64,000 bases of DNA, taken from Mycobacterium sp. HUMS_12744610 (GTDB lineage Bacteria; Actinomycetota; Actinomycetes; Mycobacteriales; Mycobacteriaceae). Shown here piece after piece: positions 11,403 through 20,900 of this stretch. The stretch's first letter is position 1, and the number at the start of each line of letters is the position of its first letter. Made by a program: the position numbers and the translations under genes. The stretch spans positions 2,604,001-2,668,000 of the forward strand of contig NZ_JBGEDP010000001.1 of assembly GCF_041206865.1 (NCBI RefSeq). Reading direction: 5' to 3'. The notes below the pieces were generated by a model, which did no database searches, was not told the DNA's origin, and worked only from the letters and a program-made list of their open reading frames with translations.

Positions 11403-11843
11403 ATGCTCAACGCGCCGAGCACGGCATACACTGGCGCGGTGGGCAGCATCCCGGCCGGCGACGACGTCATAGATCCCGGCGAGCCAACCTACGACCTGCC
11501 CCGGGTCGCCGAATTGCTCGGCGTGCCGCTCGGCAAGGTGCACCAACAGCTTCGGGAGGGCCACCTGGTCGCGGTGCGCCGCGACGGTGGCGTGGTGATC
11601 CCCCAGGCGTTCTTCACCGGCACCGGTGAGGTGGTCAAGAGCCTGCCCGGCCTGTTGACCATCTTGCGCGACGGCGGTTACCGCGAGACCGAGATCCTGC
11701 GGTGGCTGTTCACCCCGGACGCGTCGCTGACCATCACCCGCGACGGCAGCCGGGACGCCGTCGGCAACGCCCGCCCCGTCGACGCCCTGCACGCCCACCA
11801 GGCGCGGGAGGTCGTGCGCCGGGCCCAGGCTATGGCGTACTGA
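11403..11843 (+). CDS. Winged-helix DNA-binding protein, PknL substrate family (Rv2175c type)
   Basis: A 146-residue DNA-binding protein. The helix-turn-helix region is visible as YDLPRVAELLGVPLGKVHQQLREGHLVAV, and the C-terminus carries the conserved ARPVDALHAHQAREVVRRAQ helix. In M. tuberculosis the orthologue is phosphorylated by PknL on an N-terminal threonine, which abolishes DNA binding. ATG 11403 keeps a Ser/Thr-containing N-terminal tail (APSTAYTGAV) of the same length as I recall in that orthologue. The alternative is GTG 11439, which sits six bases after a -10-like TACACT and would be leaderless but lack the phospho-acceptor tail. The choice is unresolved. Confidence 0.85.
   Translation: MLNAPSTAYTGAVGSIPAGDDVIDPGEPTYDLPRVAELLGVPLGKVHQQLREGHLVAVRRDGGVVIPQAFFTGTGEVVKSLPGLLTILRDGGYRETEILRWLFTPDASLTITRDGSRDAVGNARPVDALHAHQAREVVRRAQAMAY
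11427..11432 (+). promoter_or_regulatory. Possible leaderless -10 (TACACT) inside the start region of the Rv2175c-type gene
   Basis: TACACT ends 6 bases before GTG 11439. If used, it would give a shorter protein without the Thr-containing tail. It lies within the coding sequence of the longer form. Confidence 0.4.
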
Positions 11844-13389
11844 CGGCTTCGCGGCCCGGTTCGGCCGCCGCCGCGGGGGCCCGCTTCAGCGTGTACCAGG
11901 CGATGACGGCGCAGGCGGTGGCCAGCCAGAAGTGCAGCCACGAGTACATGCCGTGCGAGCCGTCGGGTTTGAAGATGACCATGACCCACGTCGAGAACCC
12001 CGCGATGGTGGCGACCGCGCGTCGCGACTGGGCCAGCGGCGCCCCTGCCGCCAGCGGCCAGGAGTAGTACCAGGGCAGGGCGGCGGGCACGAACAACACC
12101 ACGATCAGCATCGACCACGCGATGCCGGTCAGCGCGGTCCGGTCGTCGCGGCGGCACCGCCACCACAACACCGGCAGCGACACCGCGATGACCCCGATCC
12201 CGATCAGCCGGGTGACGCGCAGCAGGGGATAGAAGTCGAAGGTGAAGAAGTTGCTGCCCCACGCGTGGATCAGGTTGGCGGCCCCGGTGGGAATGGTCAG
12301 CCAGTTGATGATCTTCACCGATCCGGCCAGTGCGGTCAGCCAGCCCAGCCCGACACCGGCCGCGGCGGAGAGGATCCCGAACACCACGGCGAAGACGAGC
12401 ACGGAGAGCACCATGGCCGTCAGGAACGCCCGCATCGGGGGATATCCCCGCCGGTCGCGCTGATGCCGCATCCACACCCAGACCAGGAACGGCAGCGAGA
12501 TCGCGGCGGTGGCCTTGACCGCACTGGCCACGGTGATCAGGGCGACGCCCGGGAGGTGGCACCCGCGGAAGGTCAGGGCGATGCCGGCGGCCATGAGCCC
12601 GACCATCAGCATCTCGTTGTGCACCCCCCCCATCAGGTGGATGAGCACCAGGGGATTGAGGACGCAGATCCACAGCGCGATGGGGCCGTCGGTCCCCAGG
12701 TGATGCGCCAACCGGGGTGTGGCCCAGATCAGCAGCGCCAACCCGGGCAGCATGCACAGGCGCAGCAACATCGTCCCGGCCACCACGTTGTTGCCGACGA
12801 TGACCGTGACGAACTTCGCGACCAGGATGAACGCCGGGCCGTACGGGGCGGTGGTGATCGTCCAGATGGGACTCACGTTGTCCAGCAACGAGTTCGGGTT
12901 TGCCACGGGGCCCACCGCGTAGGGGTCCAGGCCGTCGCGCAGCAGCGCGCCCTGGGCCAGATAGGAATACGTGTCCCGGCTGAACACGGGCACCGACACC
13001 AGCAACGGCGCCAGCCAGAACCCGGTGGTGGCCTTCATCGCGTATTCGGTCGGGCCGCCGGCTAAGACCCGGCGTCCCAGCCCCAGCCACGCGATCAGCA
13101 TCAGGCCCACGCCGGCCCACAGCACGATCGACGACAACACCAGCCCGTGCCCGAAGCGCAGCCACGACAGGTGGATCGACTCCAGCAGCGGGTCGTGCTG
13201 GCGGGTGCTGCCGGCGCCCAGCCCGCCCATGGTGATCAGCATCGCGCCGAGAAACCCCAGTTTCGCCGGTCGCGACTCCGGGCCGGCGGTGAACGCCAGC
13301 AAGCGAGACAGTTGCGGGGCGCGGGGGTGCTTCTTGGCCGCGGGCGATTCGGTGGACGGGAGGTGCGCCGGGCTCGACGGGGTCTCCAT
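11830..13389 (-). CDS. mptA: Alpha-(1->6) mannopyranosyltransferase MptA (GT-C family)
   Basis: Extends the alpha-1,6-mannan backbone of lipomannan and lipoarabinomannan, using polyprenyl-phosphomannose at the periplasmic face of the membrane. 519 residues with about twelve transmembrane helices. The acidic loop after helix two, VPVFSRDTYSYLAQGALLRDGLDPYAVGP, is the conserved GT-C catalytic region. The chain aligns throughout with M. tuberculosis Rv2174. It starts four bases after the idsA2 stop, so the two are one operon: a polyprenyl synthase followed by a polyprenyl-sugar-dependent transferase. Its 3' end overlaps the Rv2175c-type gene by 14 bases in convergent orientation. Confidence 0.94.
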   Translation of the reverse strand: METPSSPAHLPSTESPAAKKHPRAPQLSRLLAFTAGPESRPAKLGFLGAMLITMGGLGAGSTRQHDPLLESIHLSWLRFGHGLVLSSIVLWAGVGLMLIAWLGLGRRVLAGGPTEYAMKATTGFWLAPLLVSVPVFSRDTYSYLAQGALLRDGLDPYAVGPVANPNSLLDNVSPIWTITTAPYGPAFILVAKFVTVIVGNNVVAGTMLLRLCMLPGLALLIWATPRLAHHLGTDGPIALWICVLNPLVLIHLMGGVHNEMLMVGLMAAGIALTFRGCHLPGVALITVASAVKATAAISLPFLVWVWMRHQRDRRGYPPMRAFLTAMVLSVLVFAVVFGILSAAAGVGLGWLTALAGSVKIINWLTIPTGAANLIHAWGSNFFTFDFYPLLRVTRLIGIGVIAVSLPVLWWRCRRDDRTALTGIAWSMLIVVLFVPAALPWYYSWPLAAGAPLAQSRRAVATIAGFSTWVMVIFKPDGSHGMYSWLHFWLATACAVIAWYTLKRAPAAAAEPGREAVSTP

Positions 13390-13393
13390 CGGC

Positions 13394-14611
<1,218 letters not shown>

Positions 14612-14708
14612 CTATGCTGGCGAGGGCCCGGGCTTAGGCCCGGCTTGCCCCGGCCGCGAGGTGCCGGGGCGGTCATCGTCTGATGAGAATCCGATGGAGA
14701 GGAGCCGC

Positions 14709-15605
14709 GTGACCCTCAACACCATCGCCCTCGAACTGGTGCCGCCCAACGTGGAAGACGGTCGGGCACGGGCGCTGGAAGATGCGCGAAAAGTGGTGCA
14801 TTGCTCGGCCGAGAGTGGCCTGGAGGGCCGGATCCGGCACGTGATGATTCCCGGGATGATCGCCGAGGACGACGACCGTCCCGTGCCGATGAAGCCCAAG
14901 CTCGACGTGCTGGACTTCTGGTCGATCCTCAAGCCGGAGTTGCCGGGGTTGCGCGGCCTGTGCACGCAGGTGACCGCTTTCATGGACGCATCGGCGCTGC
15001 GGCGGCGGCTGACCGATCTGTGCGACGCCGGCATGGAGGGCGTGGTGTTCGTCGGCGTGCCGCGCACGATGAGCGACGGCGAGGGCTCCGGCGTCGCTCC
15101 CACCGACGCGCTGTCGATCTACCGGGAGCTGGTGAGCAACCGGGGGGTGATCCTGATTCCCACCCGCGAGGGCGAACACGGCCGGTTCAACTTCAAGTGC
15201 GATCAGGGCGCCACCTACGGCATGACCCAGCTGCTGTATTCGGACGCGATCGTGGGGTTCTTGACGGAGTTCGCCCGAACCACCGATCACCGGCCCGAGA
15301 TCCTGTTGTCGTTCGGCTTCGTGCCGAAGGTGGAGGGCCGCATCGGGCTGATCAACTGGCTGATCCAGGACCCGGGCAACGCCGCGGTGGCCCGCGAGCA
15401 GGAGTTCGTGAGGGAACTGGCCGGCAGCGAGCCGGCGCGGAAGCGCCGGCTCATGGTCGACCTCTACAAGCGCGTCATCGACGGCGTCGCCGAGCTGGGC
15501 TTCCCGCTCAGCATCCATTTCGAGGCGACGTACGGGGTGTCGACCCCGGCCTTCCAGGTGTTCGCCGAGATGCTCGCCTACTGGTCGCCGCGCGAGCCGG
15601 TTTAG
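14709..15605 (+). CDS. Methylenetetrahydrofolate reductase, mycobacterial flavin-independent type (Rv2172c)
   Basis: Reduces 5,10-methylene-THF to 5-methyl-THF for methionine synthesis. The 298-residue chain is related to the MTHFR barrel (VTAFMDASALRRRL, GVPRTMSDGEGSGVAPTDAL, FGFVPKVEGRIGLINWLIQDPGN) but diverges from classical FAD-containing MetF. Characterised mycobacterial relatives are monomeric, NADH-dependent and lack flavin. GTG 14709 follows GGAGAGGAGCCGC. The next gene is convergent and its stop overlaps by four bases. It is divergent from idsA2 across about 225 bases. Enzyme identity depends on family knowledge; the exact cofactor is not visible. Confidence 0.85.
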   Translation: MTLNTIALELVPPNVEDGRARALEDARKVVHCSAESGLEGRIRHVMIPGMIAEDDDRPVPMKPKLDVLDFWSILKPELPGLRGLCTQVTAFMDASALRRRLTDLCDAGMEGVVFVGVPRTMSDGEGSGVAPTDALSIYRELVSNRGVILIPTREGEHGRFNFKCDQGATYGMTQLLYSDAIVGFLTEFARTTDHRPEILLSFGFVPKVEGRIGLINWLIQDPGNAAVAREQEFVRELAGSEPARKRRLMVDLYKRVIDGVAELGFPLSIHFEATYGVSTPAFQVFAEMLAYWSPREPV

Positions 15606-16318
15606 CTCGGCGGTTGGTCGCGCGGACCGGTGAACCGCGGTGAGCGGTCGCGGCTGAACCAGGCCAGCGCCGCCACCGCGGCGGCGGCCGCAAAGGACGC
15701 GATGGTCAGCCAGATGCCCGCCCCGGTGAACGACCGCGTGTTGGGATCGGTGTATCGGGCCTGGGCGGTCATGGTGCTCACCACGCCCGGTTTGAGCTTC
15801 CAGGAGACCACGTCGGGCTCGGCGCGGTCGCCGTTGGTGGAGGTGACCACCCCGGGGAAGGCGACGGTCAGCTCGACCTCGGCGTCGGGATCGGTCAGCG
15901 AGGTCAGGTCGGCCCGGCCCTCCAGGATCACCAGATTGCCGTTGCGGCGCAGCGACAGGTTCACCCCGGCCGCGTTGGGGTTCATGTCCGCCAGCTGCGG
16001 CACCTCAGCGAACGTCAGGTCGGAGAACACCGCCTGCGAGCCCACATAGCCGTCGCTGTCGTAGTTCGACACGGCCACCTTCTGGCCGAACGGCAGGTTG
16101 TTCTCCAGCTGCGGGCCGGTGTCCTTGGGCGTCTTGGGTTTTGCGGCGGCGATGATCTCCCCGGACACCAGGTCGTCGGGCGAGATGGTGATCGACGCCC
16201 GCACGCGCAGGCATCCGGTGGCCAGCGGGACCAGCAGGAGCAGCATCGCCGCGGCCAGCACCCGGCGCCGCCGAGCGGTGAATCCTCGGACATGGATCGG
16301 GGGAGAGCCGGCGCGCAC
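15602..16318 (-). CDS. lppM: Lipoprotein LppM
   Basis: An exported lipoprotein of 238 residues. After the arginine-rich start (FTARRRR) comes a hydrophobic signal segment and a lipobox LATGC, where the cysteine is diacylated. The mature part is a beta-rich LppM domain (SITISPDDLVSGEIIAAAKP, LADMNPNAAGVNLSLRRNG) and ends with a C-terminal transmembrane helix and a basic tail, so both ends are membrane tied. In M. tuberculosis the orthologue affects phagocytosis and phagosome maturation. GTG 16318 is chosen because it precedes the signal peptide by about the usual distance; the frame extends further upstream without recognisable sequence. Confidence 0.9.
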   Translation of the reverse strand: MRAGSPPIHVRGFTARRRRVLAAAMLLLLVPLATGCLRVRASITISPDDLVSGEIIAAAKPKTPKDTGPQLENNLPFGQKVAVSNYDSDGYVGSQAVFSDLTFAEVPQLADMNPNAAGVNLSLRRNGNLVILEGRADLTSLTDPDAEVELTVAFPGVVTSTNGDRAEPDVVSWKLKPGVVSTMTAQARYTDPNTRSFTGAGIWLTIASFAAAAAVAALAWFSRDRSPRFTGPRDQPPS

Positions 16319-16425
16319 CAGGTCATCGTGCCAGATGCGGCGTGGCGGTTCGGCGAGTCCTGGACTGTGCGCGACTGTGCGCGGCGTGGGCCGGACGCAG
16401 GGGCGGGTCGCCGCAGAGGCCCGGC

Positions 16426-17034
16426 TCACTGCAGAGGCAAAGCCCGGCCCAGGATCGCGAAGGCCCGCGGGTCACCGGCGAAGTGGTAGTCGCGAATGAC
16501 GTCGGTGAACCCCAGTCGCCGGTACAACCGCCACGCGCGGTTGGGCTCGCCGTTGGTCTCCGGGGTCGACAGCAGCACGTTCTTCTCGACGCGACCGGCG
16601 AGCAGGCGTCGGGCCAGCGCCTCGCCGAGGCCCCGCCCCTGGGCGCGCGGCAGGATGTGCAGCTCGGTCAGCTCGAAGTAGCTGCTCATCAGCCGCGTGA
16701 TCACCTCCGGCGGCGAGCCACCGCGCTGCAGACCCATCACGACCTGCTGCTGCCACCACTGCCCGGGTGCTCCGGGGTAGCCGTAGGCCACGCCGACCAG
16801 CGGCGCGTCGCTCAGGCGGGCGCCTGAGACGGTGTCGGCCGCCGCCAGGGTGTCGTCGGCCTCCACCGCGGCCACCCCCTGCCAGCCCCGTCGCCGCAGG
16901 TGCTCGAGCCACATCGCCGCGCGCTGCTTCTCGGTGCCCCGCGGGTATCGCATCGCCTCGACGTACACACCCAGGGCGTCACCGAGGCGCCGCTCCATTT
17001 CGGTGGGTGGCAGATCGATGAGGAATGTCGGCAA
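16426..17034 (-). CDS. GNAT-family N-acetyltransferase (Rv2170 type)
   Basis: Transfers an acetyl group from acetyl-CoA to an amine. The acetyl-CoA-binding loop is seen as LHILPRAQGRGLGEALARRLL (Q/RxxGxG/A), followed by the C-terminal NRAWRLYRRLGF strand and helix typical of GNAT enzymes. 202 residues, cytosolic. The start codon is TTG 17034, with GAGGAGG a short distance upstream on the minus strand. The M. tuberculosis orthologue has been reported to acetylate protein and isoniazid targets; that is recalled, not shown here. The previous gene in the same direction, lppM, is about 110 bases away. Confidence 0.87.
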   Translation of the reverse strand: MPTFLIDLPPTEMERRLGDALGVYVEAMRYPRGTEKQRAAMWLEHLRRRGWQGVAAVEADDTLAAADTVSGARLSDAPLVGVAYGYPGAPGQWWQQQVVMGLQRGGSPPEVITRLMSSYFELTELHILPRAQGRGLGEALARRLLAGRVEKNVLLSTPETNGEPNRAWRLYRRLGFTDVIRDYHFAGDPRAFAILGRALPLQ

Positions 17035-17354
17035 CTCGCGGTGTCCTCCTCATCCGTCGCCCTGCAGCGGCGATCCCGTTCCGAAGCCCGCTGCACCGCC
17101 ATTATCGGACGCCCGGGTTGCCGGTGGCTGGGCGGTCACGGCTAACAAGCGCTCGAGGCCCGGCCCGGCAGGCCGCTTGCACCGCACGGGCGTCGCCGCC
17201 CGGCCGGGCCTCGGGACGGGGCCGCGATAGAATCGCTGTCGAACCAGTGGTACGGCGCAGATCGACCTCGTATCATCTGAGTTAGTTGTCCGCAGAAACG
17301 GGCATCCGCGTGCTATCGATAGTTACGTGCCAAGCTGTCGGCAAGGAGGGACGA

Positions 17355-17759
17355 ATGCCACTCTCCGATCATGAGCAACGGATGCTCGATCAGATCGAGA
17401 GCGCTCTCTACGCCGAGGACCCCAAATTCGCGTCGAGCGTTCGGGGCGGCGGATTCCGCGCACCCACCGCGCGGCGGCGCCTGCAGGGCGCGGCCATGTT
17501 CGTCGTCGGCCTGGCGATGCTGGTTTCCGGCGTTGCCTTCAAGGCCACGATGATCGGGAGCTTTCCGATCCTCAGCGTCGTCGGCTTCGTCGTGATGTTT
17601 GCCGGGGTGGTCTTCGCCATCACCGGACCCAGCCTGGCGGGCCGGCCGGCTCACCCCGGCTCCGGGACGGGGTCGCTGCGCCCGCGGCGCGCCAAGGGCG
17701 CCGGGAGCTCGTTCACCAGCCGCATGGAGGACCGCTTCCGCCGCCGCTTCGACGAGTAG
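17355..17759 (+). CDS. DUF3040-family small membrane protein (Rv2169c type)
   Basis: A 134-residue protein. The opening MPLSDHEQRMLDQIESALYAEDPKFA is the DUF3040 signature of actinobacteria. Two transmembrane helices follow (FVVGLAMLVSGVAF and ILSVVGFVVMFAGVVFAI) and a basic, arginine-rich cytoplasmic tail ends the chain. Function unknown; position next to the dcw cluster suggests an envelope or division link. The ATG is set by a near-perfect ribosome binding site AAGGAGGG at 17343-17350. It is followed by a clear hairpin terminator. Confidence 0.88.
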   Translation: MPLSDHEQRMLDQIESALYAEDPKFASSVRGGGFRAPTARRRLQGAAMFVVGLAMLVSGVAFKATMIGSFPILSVVGFVVMFAGVVFAITGPSLAGRPAHPGSGTGSLRPRRAKGAGSSFTSRMEDRFRRRFDE

Positions 17760-17805
17760 CGGAACCGCGGCGGCCCAGGCGAGTTCGACGCCGTCAACCT
17801 TCGTG

Positions 17806-17831
17806 AAGGGGTAGCCAGGAGGCTGCCCCTT
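17806..17831 (+). terminator. Hairpin terminator after the DUF3040 gene
   Basis: An 11-bp stem (AAGGGGTAGCC with GGCTGCCCCTT, one G-U wobble) closes a four-base loop and is followed by ATTT. It lies 46 bases after the stop and insulates the mraZ promoter region. Confidence 0.75.
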
Positions 17832-17903
17832 ATTTCATGCAGTCGTGCCCGATTCGAGGCCGAACCGCGTCCGAACCGAGCCCCGCTCCGACGCGCCCCA
17901 TCC

Positions 17904-17918
17904 CCCCACTTTGCCCCA
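17904..17918 (-). promoter_or_regulatory. Distal inverted MraZ-type boxes
   Basis: Read on the minus strand these bases are TGGGG, five bases CAAAG, TGGGG. That is identical in sequence and spacing to the first two proximal boxes at 18048-18062, but inverted and about 144 bases upstream. A third TGGGG (plus-strand CCCCA 17896-17900) follows at a 3-base instead of 5-base gap. TATTGT at 17926-17931 could be a -10 element just downstream on the plus strand. Confidence 0.5.
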
Positions 17919-18047
17919 CTGGCCGTATTGTGCCTTTGAAATGCGGTTTTGCGGCGCCGCTGCGGGACGGTGCGGTGCCACCCGGGGGGAGCCGGTCGGT
18001 CCGAGGTGGCAAATGTCCGAGAAAACGCGCCGAGCACGCCCCAGTTA

Positions 18048-18072
18048 TGGGGCAAAGTGGGGGATTGTGGGG
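18048..18072 (+). promoter_or_regulatory. MraZ autoregulatory operator: three TGGGG boxes
   Basis: TGGGG occurs at 18048-18052, 18058-18062 and 18068-18072, each separated by exactly 5 bases, a 10-bp period. This is the arrangement of MraZ-binding repeats described in E. coli and other bacteria. The last box abuts the -10 hexamer, so bound MraZ would block RNA polymerase at the start of the dcw operon. Confidence 0.8.
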
Positions 18073-18078
18073 TATGGT
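18073..18078 (+). promoter_or_regulatory. -10 element of the mraZ promoter (TATGGT)
   Basis: TATGGT directly follows the third MraZ box and fits TANNNT. Transcription would begin near 18085, leaving a leader of about 44 bases with GGGAGG before GTG 18129. Confidence 0.6.
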
Positions 18079-18128
18079 GACTGCAGTGTTCGGGTGAGAC
18101 GGAACCGCTCCGGGCGGGAGGTGAACGG

Positions 18129-18560
18129 GTGTTTCTCGGCACCTACACGCCCCGGCTCGACGACAAGGGGCGGCTGACGTTGCCCGCCAAGTTCCGCGAC
18201 GCGCTGGCAGGGGGGTTGATGGTCACCAAGAGCCAAGATCACAGCCTGGCCGTCTACCCGCGCGCGGAATTCGAGCAGCTGGCCCGCCGGGCCAGCAAGA
18301 CCTCGCGCAGCAACCCCGAAGCCAGGGCATTCCTGCGCAACCTCGCCGCCGGCACCGACGAGCAGCACCCCGACGCGCAGGGCCGCATCACGTTGTCGGC
18401 CGACCACCGCCGTTACGCGAACCTGTCCAAGGACTGCGTGGTGATCGGCGCGGTCGACTACCTCGAGATCTGGGATGCGCAGGCCTGGCACGACTACCAG
18501 CAGACACACGAAGAGAACTTCTCCGCGGCCAGCGATGAAGCACTCGGCGACATCATCTGA
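18129..18560 (+). CDS. mraZ: Transcriptional regulator MraZ
   Basis: A 143-residue DNA-binding regulator made of two SpoVT/AbrB-like swapped-hairpin repeats, the first opening [22 protein letters not shown] and the second [14 protein letters not shown]. MraZ forms rings and binds tandem TGGGN repeats to repress its own operon; matching repeats are present just upstream. GTG start with GGGAGG at about -9. The rsmH start codon lies inside its last 26 bases, so the two are translationally coupled. It is the first gene of the dcw cluster. Confidence 0.97.
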   Translation: MFLGTYTPRLDDKGRLTLPAKFRDALAGGLMVTKSQDHSLAVYPRAEFEQLARRASKTSRSNPEARAFLRNLAAGTDEQHPDAQGRITLSADHRRYANLSKDCVVIGAVDYLEIWDAQAWHDYQQTHEENFSAASDEALGDII

Positions 18561-19713
18561 GGCGTATGCCCGTGCATCGTGGCCTCTGCCCGAACCGACC
18601 CTGGCGTACTTCCCCAACGCCAGGTTCGTGCCTTCGGACAGGGACCTCGGTGCAGGGGCGTCCCGCCCAATCTCCGGAGGCGTTGCGGTGGCTGATGATT
18701 CGGACGATCACGGGCACGTTCCCGTCCTGCTGCACCGCTGCGTCGAACTGCTGACCCCGGCGCTGACCCGCCGCACCCCGGACGGAACCGGAGCGGTGCT
18801 GGTCGACGCGACGCTCGGTGCCGGCGGCCACGCCGAGCGGTTCCTGACCGACCTGCCGGGGCTGCGGCTGATCGGGCTCGACCGTGATCCCAGCGCCCTA
18901 AACATCGCCCGGGCCCGGCTGGCGCGGTTCGCCGACCGGGTCACGCTCGTCCACACCCGTTACGACGGCCTGGCCGCCGCGCTGGCCGAATCCGGTTGCC
19001 CGGAGAGGGAATCGGTCGACGGTGTGCTTTTCGACCTCGGCGTGTCGTCCATGCAGCTCGACCGCGCCGAACGCGGCTTCGCCTACGCCCAGGACGCTCC
19101 GCTGGACATGCGGATGGACCCGGGCTCGCGGCTGATCGCCGCCGACATCGTCAACACCTACGACCAGGCGGCGCTGGCCGACATCCTGCACCGCTACGGC
19201 GAGGAGCGATTCGCCCGCCGCATCGCCGCCCAGATCGTGCGCTGGCGCGAGCGCGCGCCGTTCACGTCCACGGGGGAGCTGGTAGAGCTGCTCTACCAAG
19301 CGATTCCGGCGCCGGCGCGGCGCACCGGCGGGCATCCGGCCAAGCGCACGTTCCAGGCCCTGCGCATCGCGGTCAACGACGAACTGGACACGCTGCGCCG
19401 CGCACTGCCGGCCGCGCTGGACGCCCTCGTCGGCGCCGGACGCATCGTGGTGCTGTCGTATCAGTCCCTGGAGGACCGCATCGTCAAGCGCGCCTTCGCC
19501 GAGGCCGTCGCCACGCGCACCCCGATCGACCTGCCGGTCGAGCTGCCCGGCCACGGGCCGCGATTCCGGTCGTTGACACGCGGCGCCGAACGCGCGGATG
19601 CCGCTGAGATCGAACGCAATCCGCGCAGCGCCTCGGTGCGGCTACGGGCCCTGCAACGGGTGGAGGGCGGGGTGCAAGCAGCACGACACGCAACCGGGAG
19701 GGGCGACTCATGA
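18535..19713 (+). CDS. rsmH: 16S rRNA (cytosine(1402)-N(4))-methyltransferase RsmH
   Basis: Methylates N4 of C1402 in the 16S rRNA decoding centre with S-adenosylmethionine. SAM-binding motif [12 protein letters not shown], then [11 protein letters not shown], and family hallmarks [26 protein letters not shown] and [20 protein letters not shown] are present. I use ATG 18535 because an N-terminal extension [21 protein letters not shown] resembles the M. tuberculosis protein in sequence and length (392 residues here). A shorter version starting near GTG 18690 would begin just before HVPVLL. The long start overlaps mraZ by 26 bases. Its stop overlaps the next ATG by four bases. Confidence 0.94.
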   Translation: MKHSATSSEAYARASWPLPEPTLAYFPNARFVPSDRDLGAGASRPISGGVAVADDSDDHGHVPVLLHRCVELLTPALTRRTPDGTGAVLVDATLGAGGHAERFLTDLPGLRLIGLDRDPSALNIARARLARFADRVTLVHTRYDGLAAALAESGCPERESVDGVLFDLGVSSMQLDRAERGFAYAQDAPLDMRMDPGSRLIAADIVNTYDQAALADILHRYGEERFARRIAAQIVRWRERAPFTSTGELVELLYQAIPAPARRTGGHPAKRTFQALRIAVNDELDTLRRALPAALDALVGAGRIVVLSYQSLEDRIVKRAFAEAVATRTPIDLPVELPGHGPRFRSLTRGAERADAAEIERNPRSASVRLRALQRVEGGVQAARHATGRGDS

Positions 19714-20900
19714 AGACCAAGCGCGAGGCGCCGAAACGCCGCGGCGGCAACGACCGCCGGGGTGGGGCGAGCGGCTCCGGCGGGTCCGCCCGCAAGGGCA
19801 GGCGCACCGCGGTCGAGCCGGTGCACAGCACCCGGCCGGCCAAGACCCCGGCGCCCGCCCGCGAGGGCCGCACGCCGAGGTCCGGACCGCAGACCAGCCC
19901 CATCCCGCGGCCGGTCGAGCGTCCGGTCCGGGCCAAGAGCGCCAGCCAGGCCAAGGCCCGGGCCAAGGCGCGGAAAGCCAAGGCGCCCAAGGTCGTCCGG
20001 CCCCGCCTGACGGAGCGGCTGGCGGCCCGGCTGGCCGCCGTCGACCTGCGGCCCCGGACCCTGCTCAGCAGGGTTCCGTTCGTCGTGCTGGTCATCGGTG
20101 CGCTGGCTTTGGGGCTGGGCCTGACGCTATGGTTGTCGACCGCCTCGGCCGAGCGGTCCTACCAGCTGAGCCACGCCCGCGAGCAGAACCGCCTGCTGCA
20201 GCAGCAGAAGGAGGCGCTGGAACGCGATGTGCGCGAGGCGGAGTCGGCGCCGGCGCTGGCGGAGGCGGCCCGCAAGCAGGGCATGATCCCGACGCGCGAC
20301 ACCGCCCACCTGGTCCAGGACCCGGCCGGCAACTGGGTGGTCGTGGGCACGCCCAAGCCCGCCGACGGCGTTCCGCCCCCGCCGCTGAACGCCAAGCTCC
20401 CCGACGAGGGCCCGCCGCCGCCGCGCCCGGAGCAGTCCCCCGAGGTCCCGGTCCGGATCGAGCCGGCCCCCGGCGCACCGGGGGCGCCGGCCAGGTCCGG
20501 GCCCGAGATGCTGCTGCGCGCGCCGGACGGCGCCTCGACCGTGGGCGGTCAGCACCTGCCGGCCCAGCAGGTGCCCCTGCCCGGCACGCCGGGGGGATTC
20601 CCGGCGCCCGGGCAGTTGCCGGGTACGGCCCCGCTACCGAGCTTGCCGGCCCCCGGGGTGCCGCTGCCCGCTCCGGGACCCGCCGGGGTCCCGGTCCCGC
20701 TGGGCGGCCCGCCGGGCCCGCTTCCCGGCCGGCTGTCGGCGCCGGCGCCCGCCGGGGTCCCGGTGCCGCTGCAGCTGGGAACGGCGCCCGAAGCCCCCCA
20801 GGCCGCGGTTCCCGTCGGCCCCGGCGCGCCGGCGCCGCTGCCGGCCACCGCCGGGCAGTTCCCGCCGCCCGCCGTCGCGGCGCCGGGTGTGGCCGGATGA
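19710..20900 (+). CDS. FtsL-like septal membrane protein with proline-rich C-terminal domain (Rv2164c type)
   Basis: A 396-residue bitopic protein at the ftsL position of the dcw cluster. Residues 1-125 are basic and disordered. A single transmembrane helix follows ([19 protein letters not shown]), then a short heptad coiled coil ([23 protein letters not shown] begins it) as in FtsL/DivIC, a conserved [14 protein letters not shown] block, and about 190 residues dominated by Pro, Gly and Ala. The FtsL-like core suggests complex formation with FtsQ and a septal activator role for PbpB/FtsW. The proline-rich periplasmic tail is a mycobacterial addition of unknown purpose. ATGA overlaps on both sides indicate coupling with rsmH and pbpB. 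Confidence 0.88.
   Translation: MKTKREAPKRRGGNDRRGGASGSGGSARKGRRTAVEPVHSTRPAKTPAPAREGRTPRSGPQTSPIPRPVERPVRAKSASQAKARAKARKAKAPKVVRPRLTERLAARLAAVDLRPRTLLSRVPFVVLVIGALALGLGLTLWLSTASAERSYQLSHAREQNRLLQQQKEALERDVREAESAPALAEAARKQGMIPTRDTAHLVQDPAGNWVVVGTPKPADGVPPPPLNAKLPDEGPPPPRPEQSPEVPVRIEPAPGAPGAPARSGPEMLLRAPDGASTVGGQHLPAQQVPLPGTPGGFPAPGQLPGTAPLPSLPAPGVPLPAPGPAGVPVPLGGPPGPLPGRLSAPAPAGVPVPLQLGTAPEAPQAAVPVGPGAPAPLPATAGQFPPPAVAAPGVAG

Larger units (their letters stand above)
17760..18128. other. Regulatory gap upstream of the dcw cluster
   Basis: No gene is present in these 369 bases. They contain a hairpin terminator (17806-17831), an inverted pair of MraZ-type boxes (17904-17918) with a -10-like TATTGT at 17926-17931, three direct MraZ-type boxes (18048-18072), a -10 at 18073-18078 and the mraZ leader. 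Each is listed separately. Confidence 0.7.

Noticed and set aside
11932..13065. 377-codon frame opposite mptA
   Set aside because: Antisense shadow, rich in Gln, Gly, Arg and Pro with no domain.
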